Origin: Hydractinia symbiolongicarpus
Lineage: Eukaryota > Cnidaria > Hydrozoa > Anthoathecata > Hydractiniidae
Direction: 5' to 3'
NCBI RefSeq assembly: GCF_029227915.1
Contig: NC_079876.1
Span: 25,384,328 to 25,448,327, forward strand
Length of the DNA: 64,000 nucleotides
Below are positions 1 to 12,304 of this stretch, one piece after another. Every line of letters begins with the position of its first letter. The first letter of the stretch is position 1. Position numbers and translations under genes: made by a program. A model generated the notes under the pieces. It was given only the letters and a program-made list of their open reading frames with translations, was not told the DNA's origin and made no database searches.

Positions 1-345
1 GAGCGATGTTTTGGTTCTTCTTCTCCATCTTGTTATCAAGCTCTTTTACCCATTCTCCAAAAAGCGTGGAAACCATCCAGATTTGCTTTTGATCTCGATA
101 ACGACAAAGTAATTGTTTTAGATTTTTTAAAACATCTTGGTTTTTGTCATTTCCTGATAACGAACATTGGAAGTTTTTACCGTTCATGTTAACCAGACCA
201 GTTACTCTGATTTTATTGTGTTTACCTCCACAGCATTTCTCATCTTTTAAATGGAGAGTTCTGTTCAATAATTCTTTGTAAAATAAACCTAACTCATCCG
301 TGTTGTAAATATCGTCTTCCTTAAAATTGCTCAGAATGGTCATAA
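1..345 (-). pseudogene. Tigger/pogo-type DDE transposase fragment, cut by the window edge
   Basis: Read on the minus strand, this stretch is open without a stop from about 363 to base 1; the first ATG is at 345. The protein contains IYNTDELGLFYKELLNRTL followed by a KCCGGKHNKIRVT segment. These match the first catalytic-Asp block (DETGLFY) and the following CHGGK-K-R-T block of pogo/Tigger (DDE_1) transposases. Further on, WMVSTLFGEWVKELDNKM matches the family's W-T-x-LF-x-W-L-x-LD-x-KM block. The stretch between them is shorter than usual, losing the KPLVIGKS-like part, so the copy is probably defective. A possible acceptor (ttatttag) lies upstream near 408, but an in-frame stop separates it from the open part. 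The C-terminus lies beyond the left edge. Family call is confident; activity is unlikely. Confidence 0.75.
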
Positions 346-363
346 GTGTGGTTTCTTTCCAAG

Positions 364-3300
364 ATGGTAAGTCATTTTATCTGAACATCCTTTCCTTCAC
401 CTAAATAATAGAAATAAATGTGTATGCCTAGAATACCAAAATACCAAAATAAAACTACCATTTTACCATTTTTGAAACATTTTTCTAACTTGACCCTGCA
501 TTATGCTAATAAGTTTTACGCTTATAAAAATGTAGATACTTAGATAACTGGATTCGAATGTCATTCAAATGCTTTAAAGTGTATAAATTTTGATTTTTTT
601 TAAAATATAAACATTGATATGTAGGTCATATTCTTTTCTCATAACCGAGTGCAGGTAGCATATAAAGTTTATCAAATGATACACAAATTTATATTGTTCG
701 TGAAGAAGATATGAGAATAAGATCATTTGTGATAAGTTTTCACGAGTACAGGAGAATTTAGACGCTTAAGGAAAATTATGTCTTGCACGCCGGCGTGAAC
801 AAAAAGGACAGATTTGCTGATTTAATTCTCGGGGAGAAAAATGCCATTGTTACCATTTAATGAAAGGCAAAAGTGGAAGATTTTCCAAAACGATTTTTTT
901 TACTTTTCACAGGCCAGTGAATATTATTATTGTACGGTTTATGCCACCGGATATGTAGTTAACAAAGAAGATAAAAAAAGCATGAAAGTTCCATGTTTAT
1001 TAATGTTTAACGACCAAACAGGAGAATACACAGAGGTTTTAGATGTAAAACATAAAAGAAACATATAGAAATGTATATAATAATATGTGAAAATAAAAAA
1101 AGTACCTGATTATGTTTTGAAAGGAACATTTTTCATTTTCTTTCAGCGATCGAGCCATATTAGTCAGGGAGGTATTTGGAGCAGAAAGTGTTTTACCTTG
1201 CAATCATATTAGGGAAATAAAAACCACATAGAAATGATCACAAAAATGCCATATATTATAATTTCTCTATTGGGATACACACATCAAGCAATATGTTGAA
1301 TTATAAACTCTTAATTCTTAAAAACAACCACACTTTATTTCATACAAGGTCGCCATTTTTCTTTTAAAATTAACATGCAATGAAACATGAAAAAAATGTT
1401 TAGGATTACATTAATTTAAAAATTGCTATTTTTAGTCATATTTTTATTAAAAAATTATTAAAAACCATGTATCTAGTTCTTTTCTACAAAAGAAAGAGTT
1501 TTTTCTGTTTCACTTCGACACTGGCGATAAAATCGGTGCTTATATAACTACAGACACCAATATTTCAAAAAATTCTGTTTTATGAGCAATTGATGGTCGA
1601 AAATGCAAACAAACATTGACGCGGGAAACTTTATTAATAATTTACATTTTTTTAAAGTCGTTTTTGTTTGAGAAAAAAGAAAAACATAAAAGGTAAAAAT
1701 AAGGACTGTTTATTCAACTTTTCTATTTATAACAACAAGCAATAACCTTTAATCAAGGGAATTACCCTGTACACCTTCATGTATCACTTTTTTTGAATTC
1801 GACAAAATTAAATTGGAATTTTTTTTATTATTATTTTTTTTTTTTTGAAATTGCGGAAAAAAAGATTTCGAATTGCTACTCCTGACTAGAAATTGCAGAA
1901 GAAAAGGCTCCAAATTTTGGCCAAATTCGCAATCTTTTCTTGTGCAATAATTTCTTTCCTTAAGATATACCCGTCTTTTGTTTTATTATTTTTATATTTC
2001 TATATACTTTTATGAATTTATTTTCGCATAATGAAAAAAATATTTTTTTGTCTTCAATAAAATTTGTAAAATTTGAAAAACTCTTTTTAAGCGTGACCAG
2101 AAAAGACTGTTTTATAATTAAAATGGCTGGAAAACATTTTTTTGGTATTTCACCAGTCATGAGATTCTCCACATTTCTGCAACCAAGTAATAGCCAAAGT
2201 ATTCAATGGTACGGTGCTGATTCAGCAATTAAATCTCTTTTCCAAACATTTGGTAATATATCAAACTACATGCTCCAGACAATTACAAAGAAATCTTCTT
2301 TGATATACAGATCTCTATCTGCCTTGATCAACAACATCTATGGAGAGGTAGTTTACACTTTAAAATTATTTTAAATTATCTTACTAGGAAACATGCAGTT
2401 TTTATAAAAGACATGGTTATTTCTTAACCTTTTGTACGTACTGATATTTGATCTCGAAAAGGACAAATCGGAGGCCTTCGTTATAAATTCGAAAGAAGAA
2501 GCCAGAAATATGACAATCAATGCTCAAAACATCTAAAGGAAGCAGAGAATTGAGTGGTTTGACAAACATAGGTTTATTCAACTGTAACAAAAGAAAAATG
2601 TGTGTCGTGAATGTCAGTAACCGATTTTTGAAATATAGTTTCTTTCCTCAGAAGATATAAACTGTTAATTTACACTTTATTAACTCGTGTTAACATGATA
2701 CCCAAAGTTTTAAAGGTAATGACAAAAGAGAAAAAACCTTAACGCAATGACCATAAAGAAGATAATACCTTCGTGATTCACATGTTGCTAATCGTGGCAA
2801 AGAAAAAGCAGTAATAAACACTGTTGATAGTGACGTTCTTTTTATGCTTGTTACTTTTAAACTACATTGGTCGTGTCGTAGTATGTCTCTGTTGGTATCA
2901 ACGAACATCGTAGATTGATAAACATCACCAAAATAGTTTCAATGCTTGGAGAACAGTGTTATTTTCTGTTGCTTTCTTAACATGGTTTTACAGGAAATGA
3001 CTAGTGCTTTCTTAAGTGTTGGAAAAAGCAAAGCTTTCCAGTGAGAGATTTTAATTCAGCACTGTTCCCGTCGTTAGAAAAGTACAAATAAACTACCCGG
3101 GGTCCGACTTTAGCGAGGTCTTTTTGCTTTGAATCGGTTAGTAAGTCGAAGGGACTACTTATCCGCGGTCCGACTTAACGAGTGTGTATTGTACCTTAAA
3201 TAGAACATTAAACTTAAGATGGAAACACATAAAATACCGTCATTGTTAATGTATATGTTTTAACCCGACTAAAATTGTCCAAAAATACAACTCGGTTTAA
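364..3300. other. No supportable gene; AT-rich non-coding sequence
   Basis: Only short open frames occur here, for example 75 aa at 841-1068 and 120 aa at 2012-2374 on the plus strand. Neither resembles a family I know. The 2012-2374 frame runs past a GT that could be a donor near 2347, so an isolated exon cannot be excluded. Near 3090-3180 the words ggtccgacttta and ggtccgacttaa form a short imperfect direct repeat. Confidence 0.4.
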
Positions 3301-3360
3301 ACGAATCGGAAATTCCCAACTTGGCTTAACTGCGAGTATCTTATTTTTTTCACTCGCCTC

Positions 3361-3621
3361 GTGGTGTTCAAAATGGCGGAACAAAAGCTTGACGAGCACA
3401 GAAAACGTTTTGAAGAATGGTTAGCCGAAGTGCAAACAAATACAAAATTTATTAGTCGTCCTGATTTAACGGAAGTAAAAAGATATTTATTGTCATGTCG
3501 TGAGGGAGGTGGATATTCAATCAGTCCAGTTATGAAGAAAAGAATAAACCGAAATCGGTTTACTATAGTGAACTTCCCAATTATCTTTTCCTCTTATACG
3601 CTGAAGAACAATGAGAAATAA
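3361..3621 (+). CDS. Short ORF resembling the N-terminus of KRBA2/GIN1-like integrase-family proteins (uncertain)
   Basis: An 86-aa frame. The internal ATG at 3373 has a good context (caaaATGG). The protein from there carries FEEWLAEVQTNTKFISRP, then a YSISPVMKKRINRNRF segment and INFP-like VNFPII. This resembles the N-terminal region of transposon-derived integrase proteins related to KRAB-A-domain-containing protein 2 in invertebrates: an acidic helix, a lysine-rich strand, then a -LxxFP- motif. After NFPII the frame loses that similarity and stops, and no integrase core follows. It is therefore either a truncated element or a first exon whose partner I cannot find. Recognition is from memory of family patterns only; an unrelated ORF remains possible. 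Confidence 0.3.
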   Translation: MVFKMAEQKLDEHRKRFEEWLAEVQTNTKFISRPDLTEVKRYLLSCREGGGYSISPVMKKRINRNRFTIVNFPIIFSSYTLKNNEK

Positions 3622-3649
3622 TGTACAATATGTTTTTTTTTTCGCAAAT

Positions 3650-6600
3650 TTTTTGTTACCTGACATCAACGTTATTATATTTTTACTTTTAACAATCTGT
3701 GCCACCACTGCATAAATGCTGCCAGTCAACTCTGAAGGCTGTTAACTCTTAAGCAACATTAAAGAATAAGAAAAGACCGGAGTTTAATGCATATAATTGA
3801 GTTTTAGTCCGGTTGTCGTTTATTGCTCTCTTTTGTGTTTCCAGAAAGTTGTATTTTTAGCAAATATTAATATTGAAATGGTAAAATAAAATAAACTATA
3901 TTAAAGAGAACAATGTGCAATTGTCATTAAAATTGAATACCCCTGATCTGCATTAACATTGTTGCTTTTAAATTACCGTCGCTTAATCTGTAGAGATAAT
4001 GTTCGCAACCCTTCTATGAGTCTGCTCCCTGTTGCGGTATAAAAGACAAAAATCTTTAAAAGATTTCTAGAAAAATCAAATAAAATAATTTTGAAATTAG
4101 AAAAATCACTCTTAAAATATCCAAATATTCAAAACTGAAAATATAATAACGATTACAATTGGCTTGTAACATCTATTCACTTTTAAAAACGATAAATTGA
4201 CTTTGACTCTCCCACTTCAGGATTCGAGGTATTGGCCGATTTAAATAGCATTAAAGTGGGACTGAAGAATAATTTCGATATACATTTTCTCTGAATTTAA
4301 TATCAGCGTTATCATTAATTTAAAGATTTCTTTCTGCCTACTATTTCCCCCCTTTGAGATTATTTAAAACAATAGAATTCTTTTCCGAATGAAAAAGTGG
4401 AGGAGTGTCAAAATAATTCTAACATTTGATAACGAATATCTAATATTATATAACAGAGAATTTTGGTTACGAGTGGAAAATAATTTTCCATATCCCATTC
4501 CAGCTCATTTAATATGTGTTTAAAACCTTTTCATTTGAAAAAAAGGTCAAAAAATAACCTTACTCGAACAATCAGGAAGATATAGACGTTTTTTGCATTT
4601 TATTTCAGCCAATCAAAGAAAAAAATTTAGCTTTTTGCACTATAGACTTAATCAGTAAAATTGCGCTTATTTCTCGGTAGAAAAGAAAATAAAGCATGTA
4701 TTACATTAGCCAAACCAAAGTACCATACCATAACAAATTCCAAAGCTATTTATACCGACAAAAAGTCAGTCTTTCAAGACACAAAGTTTTATATAAAGTT
4801 TTACACTTTCGAGGTTCCTTCACATCGCAAAAAAGAATTTTTTGCAAATCAAGTAAACGCGACATATGTAACACTTTACTATGCCAGCAAGAATAAAAAA
4901 ACGAAAAAACGCAGTAATAAGCATGGCCACATACAATCAGGTGTTTACAATAGCACCAGATTGTCTAGGTAGATTGACATTTTAAAAAATTTAATCCTAT
5001 AGCCTTTGAAAAAACCCACTGGATTAGAAACACAAACGGTACGGATGTACATTATCTTGATGTTACTTTAATCAACCAAAAAGTTCGTCACTGTGTAGAG
5101 TGACGACGCTGTCAGAAAATTACAGTGTATTTTAAAAAAATACAAAAACATCTAGCATACAGACGGAGAGAGAGAGTAAAATAATACATGAATGCCATAG
5201 AACGCTTAAATAGAGTAACAAAAAAGTTAGCAAATAAACGAAAAGCAGAATTAACGTCGCCAGTCCATAATCATCGCATGACCACGGTACTGGACATGAT
5301 ATTTGTGAAATGGCCATTTTCTTGATATATTTCTCGAAATTGCCAAACAGCATTACTTGACAAATACTCTATAGGTTACATTCCAGAAGGTTTAGGTCAA
5401 GTAACCAGCGAAAGTGTGTTAGTTTTTTCTTTCCAAAATATCCGTATTACGGAACAATTTGCTCCATGACCTGGCCTGACCTGAAGAATCAGTGATTGGG
5501 GCGTGTAAATTTCAGCTGAAAAAAGCATTGGATCTAGCAGACCAAAAAACTAAAACTTAAAGTCCTAAGTTCGAAGACCCCTGGAAAATGCGTTCGTGCA
5601 ACTTAGATAGGCCCAGCCTTCTTAATTGCTTGTGATTTTTACAATTTCGCCCTCTTTTCCATAAATTTTTTCACGACGTTAAAACTTCCAATAGAAATAA
5701 TTAGTAATTAGTTTAATGGGACATTCACATAAATTTGATCGAAGTGAAAATAACTTTTATAACCAATGGAAACATGCAAAGCAAAGCTAAAGTATGAATC
5801 GATTGTTCCTGCTTAACCTGATTCATTCTGATTGAGCAGATGTTTTTGCTTTTTTGAATTTTAGATATGATATCAAAGCTTTTAATACACTAGGCCATCC
5901 TCTGCAGGACCTCATTAGTGCAAATAGTATTAGGCTGTCCTGGGTAAATAGTTGTACCAAGTAAAGAAAGAAAATAAATATAACAAGAAGATGAACTGAA
6001 TCAATCAGGAGAGGCGAACATGTCGGCGTAGATTGCAACCATTAAAATCTACCCTGTTGATATTTTGTTACTGGATCAAATAATATACCCTTATAATTAT
6101 AATTCTATTTGGGCTGGTAGATATATTGTTTTTAGCCTAAAACCCAGTCTGATATTCTTATAAACTATATAATGCACGTAGTCTAATAACAAGATAAGTT
6201 TGCAATTAATATTTACATCTTTTACCCTTCAACTTCAACTGAATAACATCGACATGCGTTTTAAGAAATTCACATTTTTTCTGTCTGACCATTATATATT
6301 ACATATTGCTTGGAACAATGTAATAAGAAATCGGCAATTTTTCATTCGTCACCAACATAATTAACCTAATTAACATCAATCCCTCACGTATGTAATTTCA
6401 ATTAGCGGCATGCTATGAGTGAAATTATCCTTTTTTTCCTAGGGTCAGAAAATTAATTTAAGCGGTTTTTGGTCGGCGCGTCAGGGTAAACAATATGTTC
6501 TGTTACCAATAAAAATATATCGCGTTAGAGAGCTGCTTTTATTAGATCACGTGCATTGTGCTTTTTCTCTCGCTTTCCGGTTGCTTTAGTTAGAACACGT

Positions 6601-8600
6601 GTTGTTCTCTGGTATGTTCAAGAAGATTTAAGATTATTCCCTACATCGCTATCTAAATTGGTGTAGTCAAAATTAATTATTAATTATTATAAAGCTTATT
6701 AACTCTTTTTAATATATTTTCCATAAAAAAATAACATGGTCTGAAATACATTTTCTCAATGCTAAATTAACAACCTTTAATCGAACGTAATGACTCAGAA
6801 GTTTTTTTGCTAATGCTTGGGCGACCCTTGAGAGCATTCTGGATAATCTCATTGCCTAGTTACCTACAGGCTGATTTTGTTAGCTTAGTATCCATGAGGA
6901 CGTTTAAGTCAACAATAAGTCAACCCGGCAGCAAAACGTATGAAATAATATGCTTACTAATAGCTAAATCTAAGAATGTTTTTAAAGAATAAAATGTTGC
7001 AGAAGAATTAGTCCAGATTTGGGCCATATCAGTTGAAATATTTAACTAGAAACAAAAGCAATATGCAGAATTTACTGCGTATATCTTAACAGTTTTACCT
7101 TTTTTAAATTTTGATTTTTAATTCATATATTAATTCAATAAAAACAACAACAAACGCGCAATCCATAAAAAACAACAAAATATAAAAATGAAAGTTTTTA
7201 AGTACCTTTATGACTATACCTTCCGAAGACACGCCAAACATGCGCGGACTTCATCACCACTATTGGTGAAACAATGTGTTGATTCATGGTACTTACTTTG
7301 TCCATTTTTCTAGCATCGGAGGATCGTGGAATATATGTCAGATATCACAAACTATAAAAAGTTATAATAAGCCTGATCTCTTGGTACTCGTATATTTGCC
7401 ACTCGATTATTTGCAATCCTTCGGTTGCGTATCATAATTCGTAACAAGTATACATGTACTAACTTTACTTGTTGAAGTTAACAACATTCGTACCCCAAAA
7501 TCTGTTTTATTTTACAACGTAAATCAACTAATGCCCTTTTTGCATTTAAAAGTACTAAGATTAAAAATATTCTTAATATAAGCTTCTATAAATCCCATCT
7601 TTTCACTAAATTAACATATATTTCAGCAGGAATTCATTTTTTCCATTCAGTAAAACTTTTACCGTAACTATTACTGAACATTAATAGATTTCGTGCGCCT
7701 GTCTTGTGAAAACTTTCTCGTCGTAAACACTAGTTCTGTACCGTATAAAAACTCAACATAAACTGATCCTTAAATTACACGAGCACGGTTATAAACAAAT
7801 AGCGTCATGGTGAGATAAAATACAGACTCGTGAACCACCATACGAACTTTGAAGCGTAATGACTTCTAATTGCATTTACGTACGGTATTTTTTATCTCGA
7901 CATTGTTTCACTGTGTTTAAGTGGTAATTATCACGGTATTTTTACGGTTAGATAGAACTGAAATAATTTTTTCGATTCGGTTATTTATGGATGTTGTTCT
8001 AGCAATCAAAATAGCTAGCATCGCTTTTCTTGACGATTTATATTTTTTCGTTATTCATCAAACCTTCATTTCTCCTGTAAAGCTATTATTTTAGTTTTTA
8101 AGGGTGAAACATTTGTGATCATACCTGAAGCAAAACTGCAAATAATTACCCTGCAAGCCTTATATTGAAAATTATCATAACAAACTGCTCCCAGGTTTTG
8201 TCTAACGACGCTGAACATTAAATAAAAGGAAGATTCGTAAAACTGTTGGAAATAAATTATTATTGAATTGGTTTCCCGAATTTCATGCTTTTGCAACCTT
8301 TTTATTTATTGATTGTTTTTGTTATCTTTGGATTTCATAATGCTAAATTAGCATGCGTATAATTTTTTATCCCTATTCGTTTCAGGAAGCCCTATTCTAG
8401 GGGTATTATTGTAACAGTAAAGGTTTCAAATTTTTGGCCTCGGATTACGAGCACAGATCAAATATAAAATAATGAACTCCATTATTGCATCAACATGAGA
8501 ATGTGACTCATCAAGGCCAGCGCAACGTGCTTTCAAAACCTATGTTGTTTTTAACATACAGCTACCCTTGGTTAATGACGGTTATCATTAAGGGTTGCGA
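3650..8600. other. No supportable gene; AT-rich intergenic sequence
   Basis: Open frames are at most about 103 aa and none shows a recognisable domain. Around 5530-5600, a sequence ending in aagttcgaagacccc resembles an RNA polymerase III B box, so a decayed tRNA-derived SINE is possible there. No convincing cloverleaf can be drawn. The rest shows no structure I can interpret. Confidence 0.4.
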
Positions 8601-8637
8601 TTACATCACTTCTGAGTTAAAAATGAAAACCAAGCGA

Positions 8638-8856
8638 TCAGAAATAGAGTAAAACGGAACATATCTTGTACCAACCAGTGGCGAACTGGTTATGTGCCTC
8701 TACACTTTTCCTGTTCTTTGTTGATTCTCGAGTGTAAACACCTGGAGAGTTAATTAAATAGTCATAAATTTTAGCCCACTCGACATCAGGAAATTCGGTT
8801 GGATCATTAACCCAAGCATCAGCAGGAAGCTGATAAAGGCACACATTAATCCACAA
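8638..8856 (-). pseudogene. Fragment of a transposon-associated protein (YqaJ/SWIM-type element protein pattern)
   Basis: The minus-strand frame reads LPADAWVNDPTEFPDVEWAK followed by IYDYLINSPGVYTRE and then KNRKSVEAHNQFATGW. This matches a motif series I associate with large invertebrate mobile-element proteins that carry SWIM zinc fingers and YqaJ-like nucleases (W-DP-x-x-WPDVEF-x-DIYxYLIxxPGxYTRE-K-KSLEAYNYF-SGWV). After GW the expected V-Q-D continues only if one base is inserted (TGGTACAAGAT against TGG-GTA-CAA-GAT), so the copy is frameshifted. No zinc finger or nuclease domain is visible nearby. It is read as a decayed fragment; the exact family is uncertain. Confidence 0.45.
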
Positions 8857-9555
8857 ATATTCAGCTTAATTTGATATCGTTCTTTAGCTTCTGTCGGTAA
8901 ATCTTGTGTATTATAAGAAGCCATAAATAACAACTAATGAATCAAATAAAACCCACAGTGTTGCAAAAAATGCTGTCAGCCATGTCTTTAGCTTTCTAAA
9001 CTCCCCTTCTTTCTCAAGTAGACACTGCAGTTTGTTTCCACGGCAGTAGTTTGCCCATAACTACTGCGCTTCCCGATTTCTTGAAGTCTTCCGGTCTTTT
9101 GCCTAACTCGAAACGGATAACAGGAAAAAAAGCCAACAGAACATTTCAAGCCTTTGTTTTATATAATATTTTTACCTTATATGGGATCAACCTTTTTGGC
9201 CTTTTAGGCATTGGCGGATTTGTTGTGAGAAAAATACGCAAAATACGATATATGTCATATCTCGAATTAGAATCTCAAAATCTGTGGGAAAAAGGATTAA
9301 ATAGGTAGCAAAATTTGACTGAATTATTTCAACTAAGATTTTTGAATTCGCACAATTATTTTATCACAATTTAAATCACTCAAACCGAAATCCGAAATTG
9401 GAAAGTTTTAGCGAGAAAAAATTCCGCGATTCGTAATTATGAACTTATTTTTTATATTCTTATAAAAAAGGGGCCTATATTTCTTATGATAGAAAAAGGA
9501 AGAAGTATTTTTTAACGATGTAATTTTCTTTTTAATGGTATGTAAAAACGTATCT

Positions 9556-9896
9556 TTACAAATTGGGTTCATCGTCAAAACCACAAAACAGATCAAGCAC
9601 ATTTCTAGGCTTGTGTTCTTCCGGCTCCCACGCATCGTCGCCATCGTCTTCTTCGCCAGTAACTCGATTACAGCATTCTGCTTCTCTTTATCAATTCTGC
9701 AAACCGTGTCCAAATTCAAAGCTAATAAGGTAGGGTCTTGATCGACCAAGGGATCAATATCATGGAAAGCATCTATCGTCGGTAGCTTACTTAATCCAAG
9801 TACAATGGCGTCGTATATTCCAGCGGCTTTCCATCCATTAATGATGATATGTTTACCATCGGCTGATGTTATGTAGTTGCAAAAGGCAATCACCAC
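9556..9896 (-). pseudogene. C-terminal remnant of a mobile-element protein with an acidic tail, frameshifted
   Basis: The frame starting at 9896 reads ITSADGKHIIINGWKAAGIY, then DAIVLGLSKLP and DAFHDIDPLVDQDP. This pattern resembles the C-terminal part of CENP-B/pogo-superfamily transposases in cnidarians. After about residue 71 (EKQ) the annotated frame turns into unrelated sequence. Another frame opens there and gives NRVTGEEDDGDDAWEPEEHK, then PRNVLDLFCGFDDEPNL and a stop at about 9556. That acidic tail with a D-W-E-P and LDLF pattern looks like the real terminus, so one frameshift lies near 9685-9695. Upstream exons are not visible. Family assignment is tentative. Confidence 0.45.
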
Positions 9897-9899
9897 CCA

Positions 9900-10260
9900 A
9901 CATTCAAAGGCTTCAACTTTGTCTCTTTTTTATATCGGGAGGGCGAGCGGCATGTAGATGTATAATATGTACAAAGCGTTGCTGTTTTAACTTCATGAAA
10001 TTTGAATTGCTTCATATCATGAGAACGTCTCACTTAAGAAGGTGAAACTTAATTATTGCGTTATTGCGGACATATATTTTGGCGACAGTTAAACAATCGT
10101 AATATAACACAAGCGAATTACGTCGGTGTGCTACTCCAGACATGACGTCATATATACGCTTTAAACGCTCATTTGTAGTGTGGATTATTTGGTCAATCTG
10201 TTATTTTTGTTTCTTATGTGAACAGTAGAATACGTTGGATATATAAATTAGCATAGCCAC
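9900..10260. other. No gene seen
   Basis: Non-coding sequence between the transposase-like remnant and the local tandem duplication. No open frame, RNA gene or repeat that I can support. Confidence 0.4.
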
Positions 10261-10376
10261 AACATATTACAGTTGAATTTGTAAAAGTAAAGAAAAATTT
10301 GTTTGAACTAAGTAAGTTCGTCCTTTCAGTCAGCTGCATATCGTTATATGTTTTTATTAATTTTTATTTTACTATT

Positions 10377-11341
10377 TAGGGGCTGTTTATATGGAGACGG
10401 GCTGGGTCGGCAAACGGGCTGGCTCACTTGCCTGGCTGGCTTTTAACTTGTGTTTATATGAAAGAAAACTACTTCGGTTACGCGGGTTCTGAACAATGAA
10501 AACATTAAATAATGAAATTATGTCTAAACCAAAAGACAAAATAAACCTGGAAGAACAAAGTAATGTTGTTTACGAAATCCCGTGTAAAGATTGTGATGCA
10601 GTGTATATAGGCGAAACAAAAAGAAAGTTTAAGCAACGAGTACAAGAACATATGCGCGCAGTGAGAAATGGAGATGTGAAGAAAAACGAAATTGCGGACC
10701 ACAGCTGGAGCAGAAGTCATCAGTTTAATTGGGATGAGAAGAAAATCATTGACAGAGAATCCAGAACAACGGCCAGGAAGATTGAAGAAACTATAAACAG
10801 TGTAGAACGTAACAAACACATAAACAGCATCTTGTATCAACTTCCTGAGATTTGGTTACTAGCCCTACAGAAGAAGTAGTTACCTACATCTAGGTCCGAA
10901 AATGTTAATTACTAAAATTAACTGTAATTATCAGCCCGCTCCTGATTGGTTGATTTTTATGAATTTCGATCCTCGGCAATTATATAAATACATGCTCAAC
11001 ATCATTTTACTGTGCCCGATGATAGCAGAAGGATCTCCCGAAACGTCGCCTACTAAGCTATCATGTTCAAGAAATGATAAATTTTCCACAGTAAAAGATT
11101 TTAATTAGTTGAGCATAATAAGCTATCTCGCCTAGGTGGGCTAGCCGTTTTGTTACTGTTTATATGAGAAAATGTTCATCCCGCCTACCGGGATCCCGTC
11201 TCTGAAAAATGAGATCTCGCCTACTGAGCCAGCCCGTTCGACCATATAAACAGATAAGCAAAAATATGAGAAAAACAAGGAACAAGCCAGATCTCGGTAA
11301 ACGAGCCGGTCCACCAACCGGACTCATATAAACAGTCCCTA
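10377..11341. mobile_element. Non-autonomous inverted-repeat element of about 965 bp with a nested Penelope-like fragment
   Basis: The left end reads AGGGGCTGTTTATATGGAG and the right end, read in reverse complement, AGGGACTGTTTATATGAG. They form terminal inverted repeats of about 17-18 bp with two mismatches. Subterminal sequence is rich in GGGCTGG, CCGGGAT, GATCTCGG and further TGTTTATATG/CATATAAACAG words in both orientations. The tandem copy at 11560-11580 (ttttactaattagaatttccc) gives the empty site, confirming insertion between ...ctattTAG and TAAGactttccc. The target-site duplication is ambiguous. The only coding content is the GIY-YIG fragment at 10496-10879, which belongs to a different element class and is probably nested. 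Confidence 0.6.
10496..10879 (+). pseudogene. GIY-YIG endonuclease domain of a Penelope-like retroelement, 5'-truncated
   Basis: A 127-aa frame. Residues about 24-48 contain VVYEIPCKDCDAVYIGETKR, then KFKQRVQEHMRAV. These are the GIY-YIG core (the VYEIPC and VYIGETKR strands with the CxxC insertion), the catalytic-type Arg, and the R-x-QEH helix as found at the C-terminus of Penelope-like element polyproteins. DHSWSRSHQFNWDEKKIIDR matches the H-x-F-W-x-x-x-I-I-D part, and the end has the INS-x-x-YQLPEIW tail. The reverse transcriptase half is absent upstream, so this is a 5'-truncated copy. The downstream sequence to about 11100 contains ...cccgatgatagcag...ccgaaacgtcg, a Penelope-type 3' tail, also present near 21260. 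The domain call is strong; the full reading frame may not be functional. Confidence 0.78.
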
Positions 11342-11590
11342 AGACTTTCCCACATTATCAGTTTATATAAAATACAAAATTTAACTTGTCGTTACTTCGT
11401 CATAGCTTTTTTGAATTTGTAAAGTAAAGAAAAAGTTGTTTGAACTAAGTAAGTTAGTCCTTTCAATGAGCAGCATAGACATTATGTTAATACTTTCAAA
11501 ATAAAAAAAATGATCGATATAAATGTGTTTTTTTTTATGTTTTTATTTATTTTTATTTTACTAATTAGAATTTCCCACATTATCGGTTTA

Positions 11591-12304
11591 ACCCTATTCG
11601 GTCCGGGGGGGGGGCTGATTTCGCCCCCCTGACGGTGTTTTTTTAATAACTCCTGATTGCTTTCCTATATGGCTATGATACTTACTGAGTTTCAGCATTT
11701 ATCTATTAGACACCTGCATGCTAAATTTTTAGGTCCCATACCTTTCAGAGGCTTTGATATTGGCCATTACTCGAAACTACCCCTAAAATCTCTATGAAAT
11801 CCTTATAATAGTGAAAATATAATAATTCCTGTTAGGATTATCTTTGGAACTTGAAACTTGCAACACAACTTTCTTTCATCAAGAAGAATCATTTTAAATA
11901 ATTTTGACACGTGACTAATCCGATTTCCCGATTTTGTCCGAAAATCGAAAAAAAACGGATTTTCGGGCAATTTTTGGCAATTTTTTATTCGATCCATGTA
12001 AAAACCGTGTAAAGAATGTAAAAATTCGCTCTAGAACAAAAGTAATTCTATTTTAAGCAGATAGTGGCATTTTTAACAATTTTCAAGCTTCTGATGACGT
12101 CACAGAAAATGTGTTGACGCAAGCAAAAAATTATTGCCGCCATTTTGTTCCTTTTATGACGTACTATAAGTGTGCCAAGTTTGATTAATTTGAACAATCC
12201 TATGAAAAGTTATTGAGGGGGGGGGGGGGGGGGGCGGAATCCGCCCCCCCTCCCCCCCCCCCCCCCGTCATAGTATGTTCGAAAAACCCCGGACCGAATA
12301 GGGC
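11591..12304. mobile_element. 714-bp MITE-like element, TIR RCCCTATTCGGTCCGGGG, TA target duplication
   Basis: The ends ACCCTATTCGGTCCGGGG and CCCCGGACCGAATAGGGC are inverted repeats flanked on both sides by TA. The tandem copy at about 11360 gives the uninterrupted target (cagtttatataaaat). No coding capacity. Inside the right end (12217-12266) a run of about 18 G followed by cggaatccg and long C runs forms a hairpin-capable, G-quadruplex-capable block. Two more degraded copies lie at about 20420-20952 (opposite orientation) and about 51455-52150. TA duplication suggests a Tc1/mariner-like or related mobilising transposase, but none is present here. Confidence 0.7.

Noticed and set aside
841-1068. 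75-aa plus-strand ORF beginning MPLLPFNERQKWKIFQ
   Set aside because: No recognisable domain, no paralog in the window and no splice context; it cannot be told from chance.
2012-2374. 120-aa plus-strand ORF containing MAGKHFFGISPVMRFSTF
   Set aside because: Slightly long for this base composition, but no family recognised and no convincing acceptor; left as non-coding.
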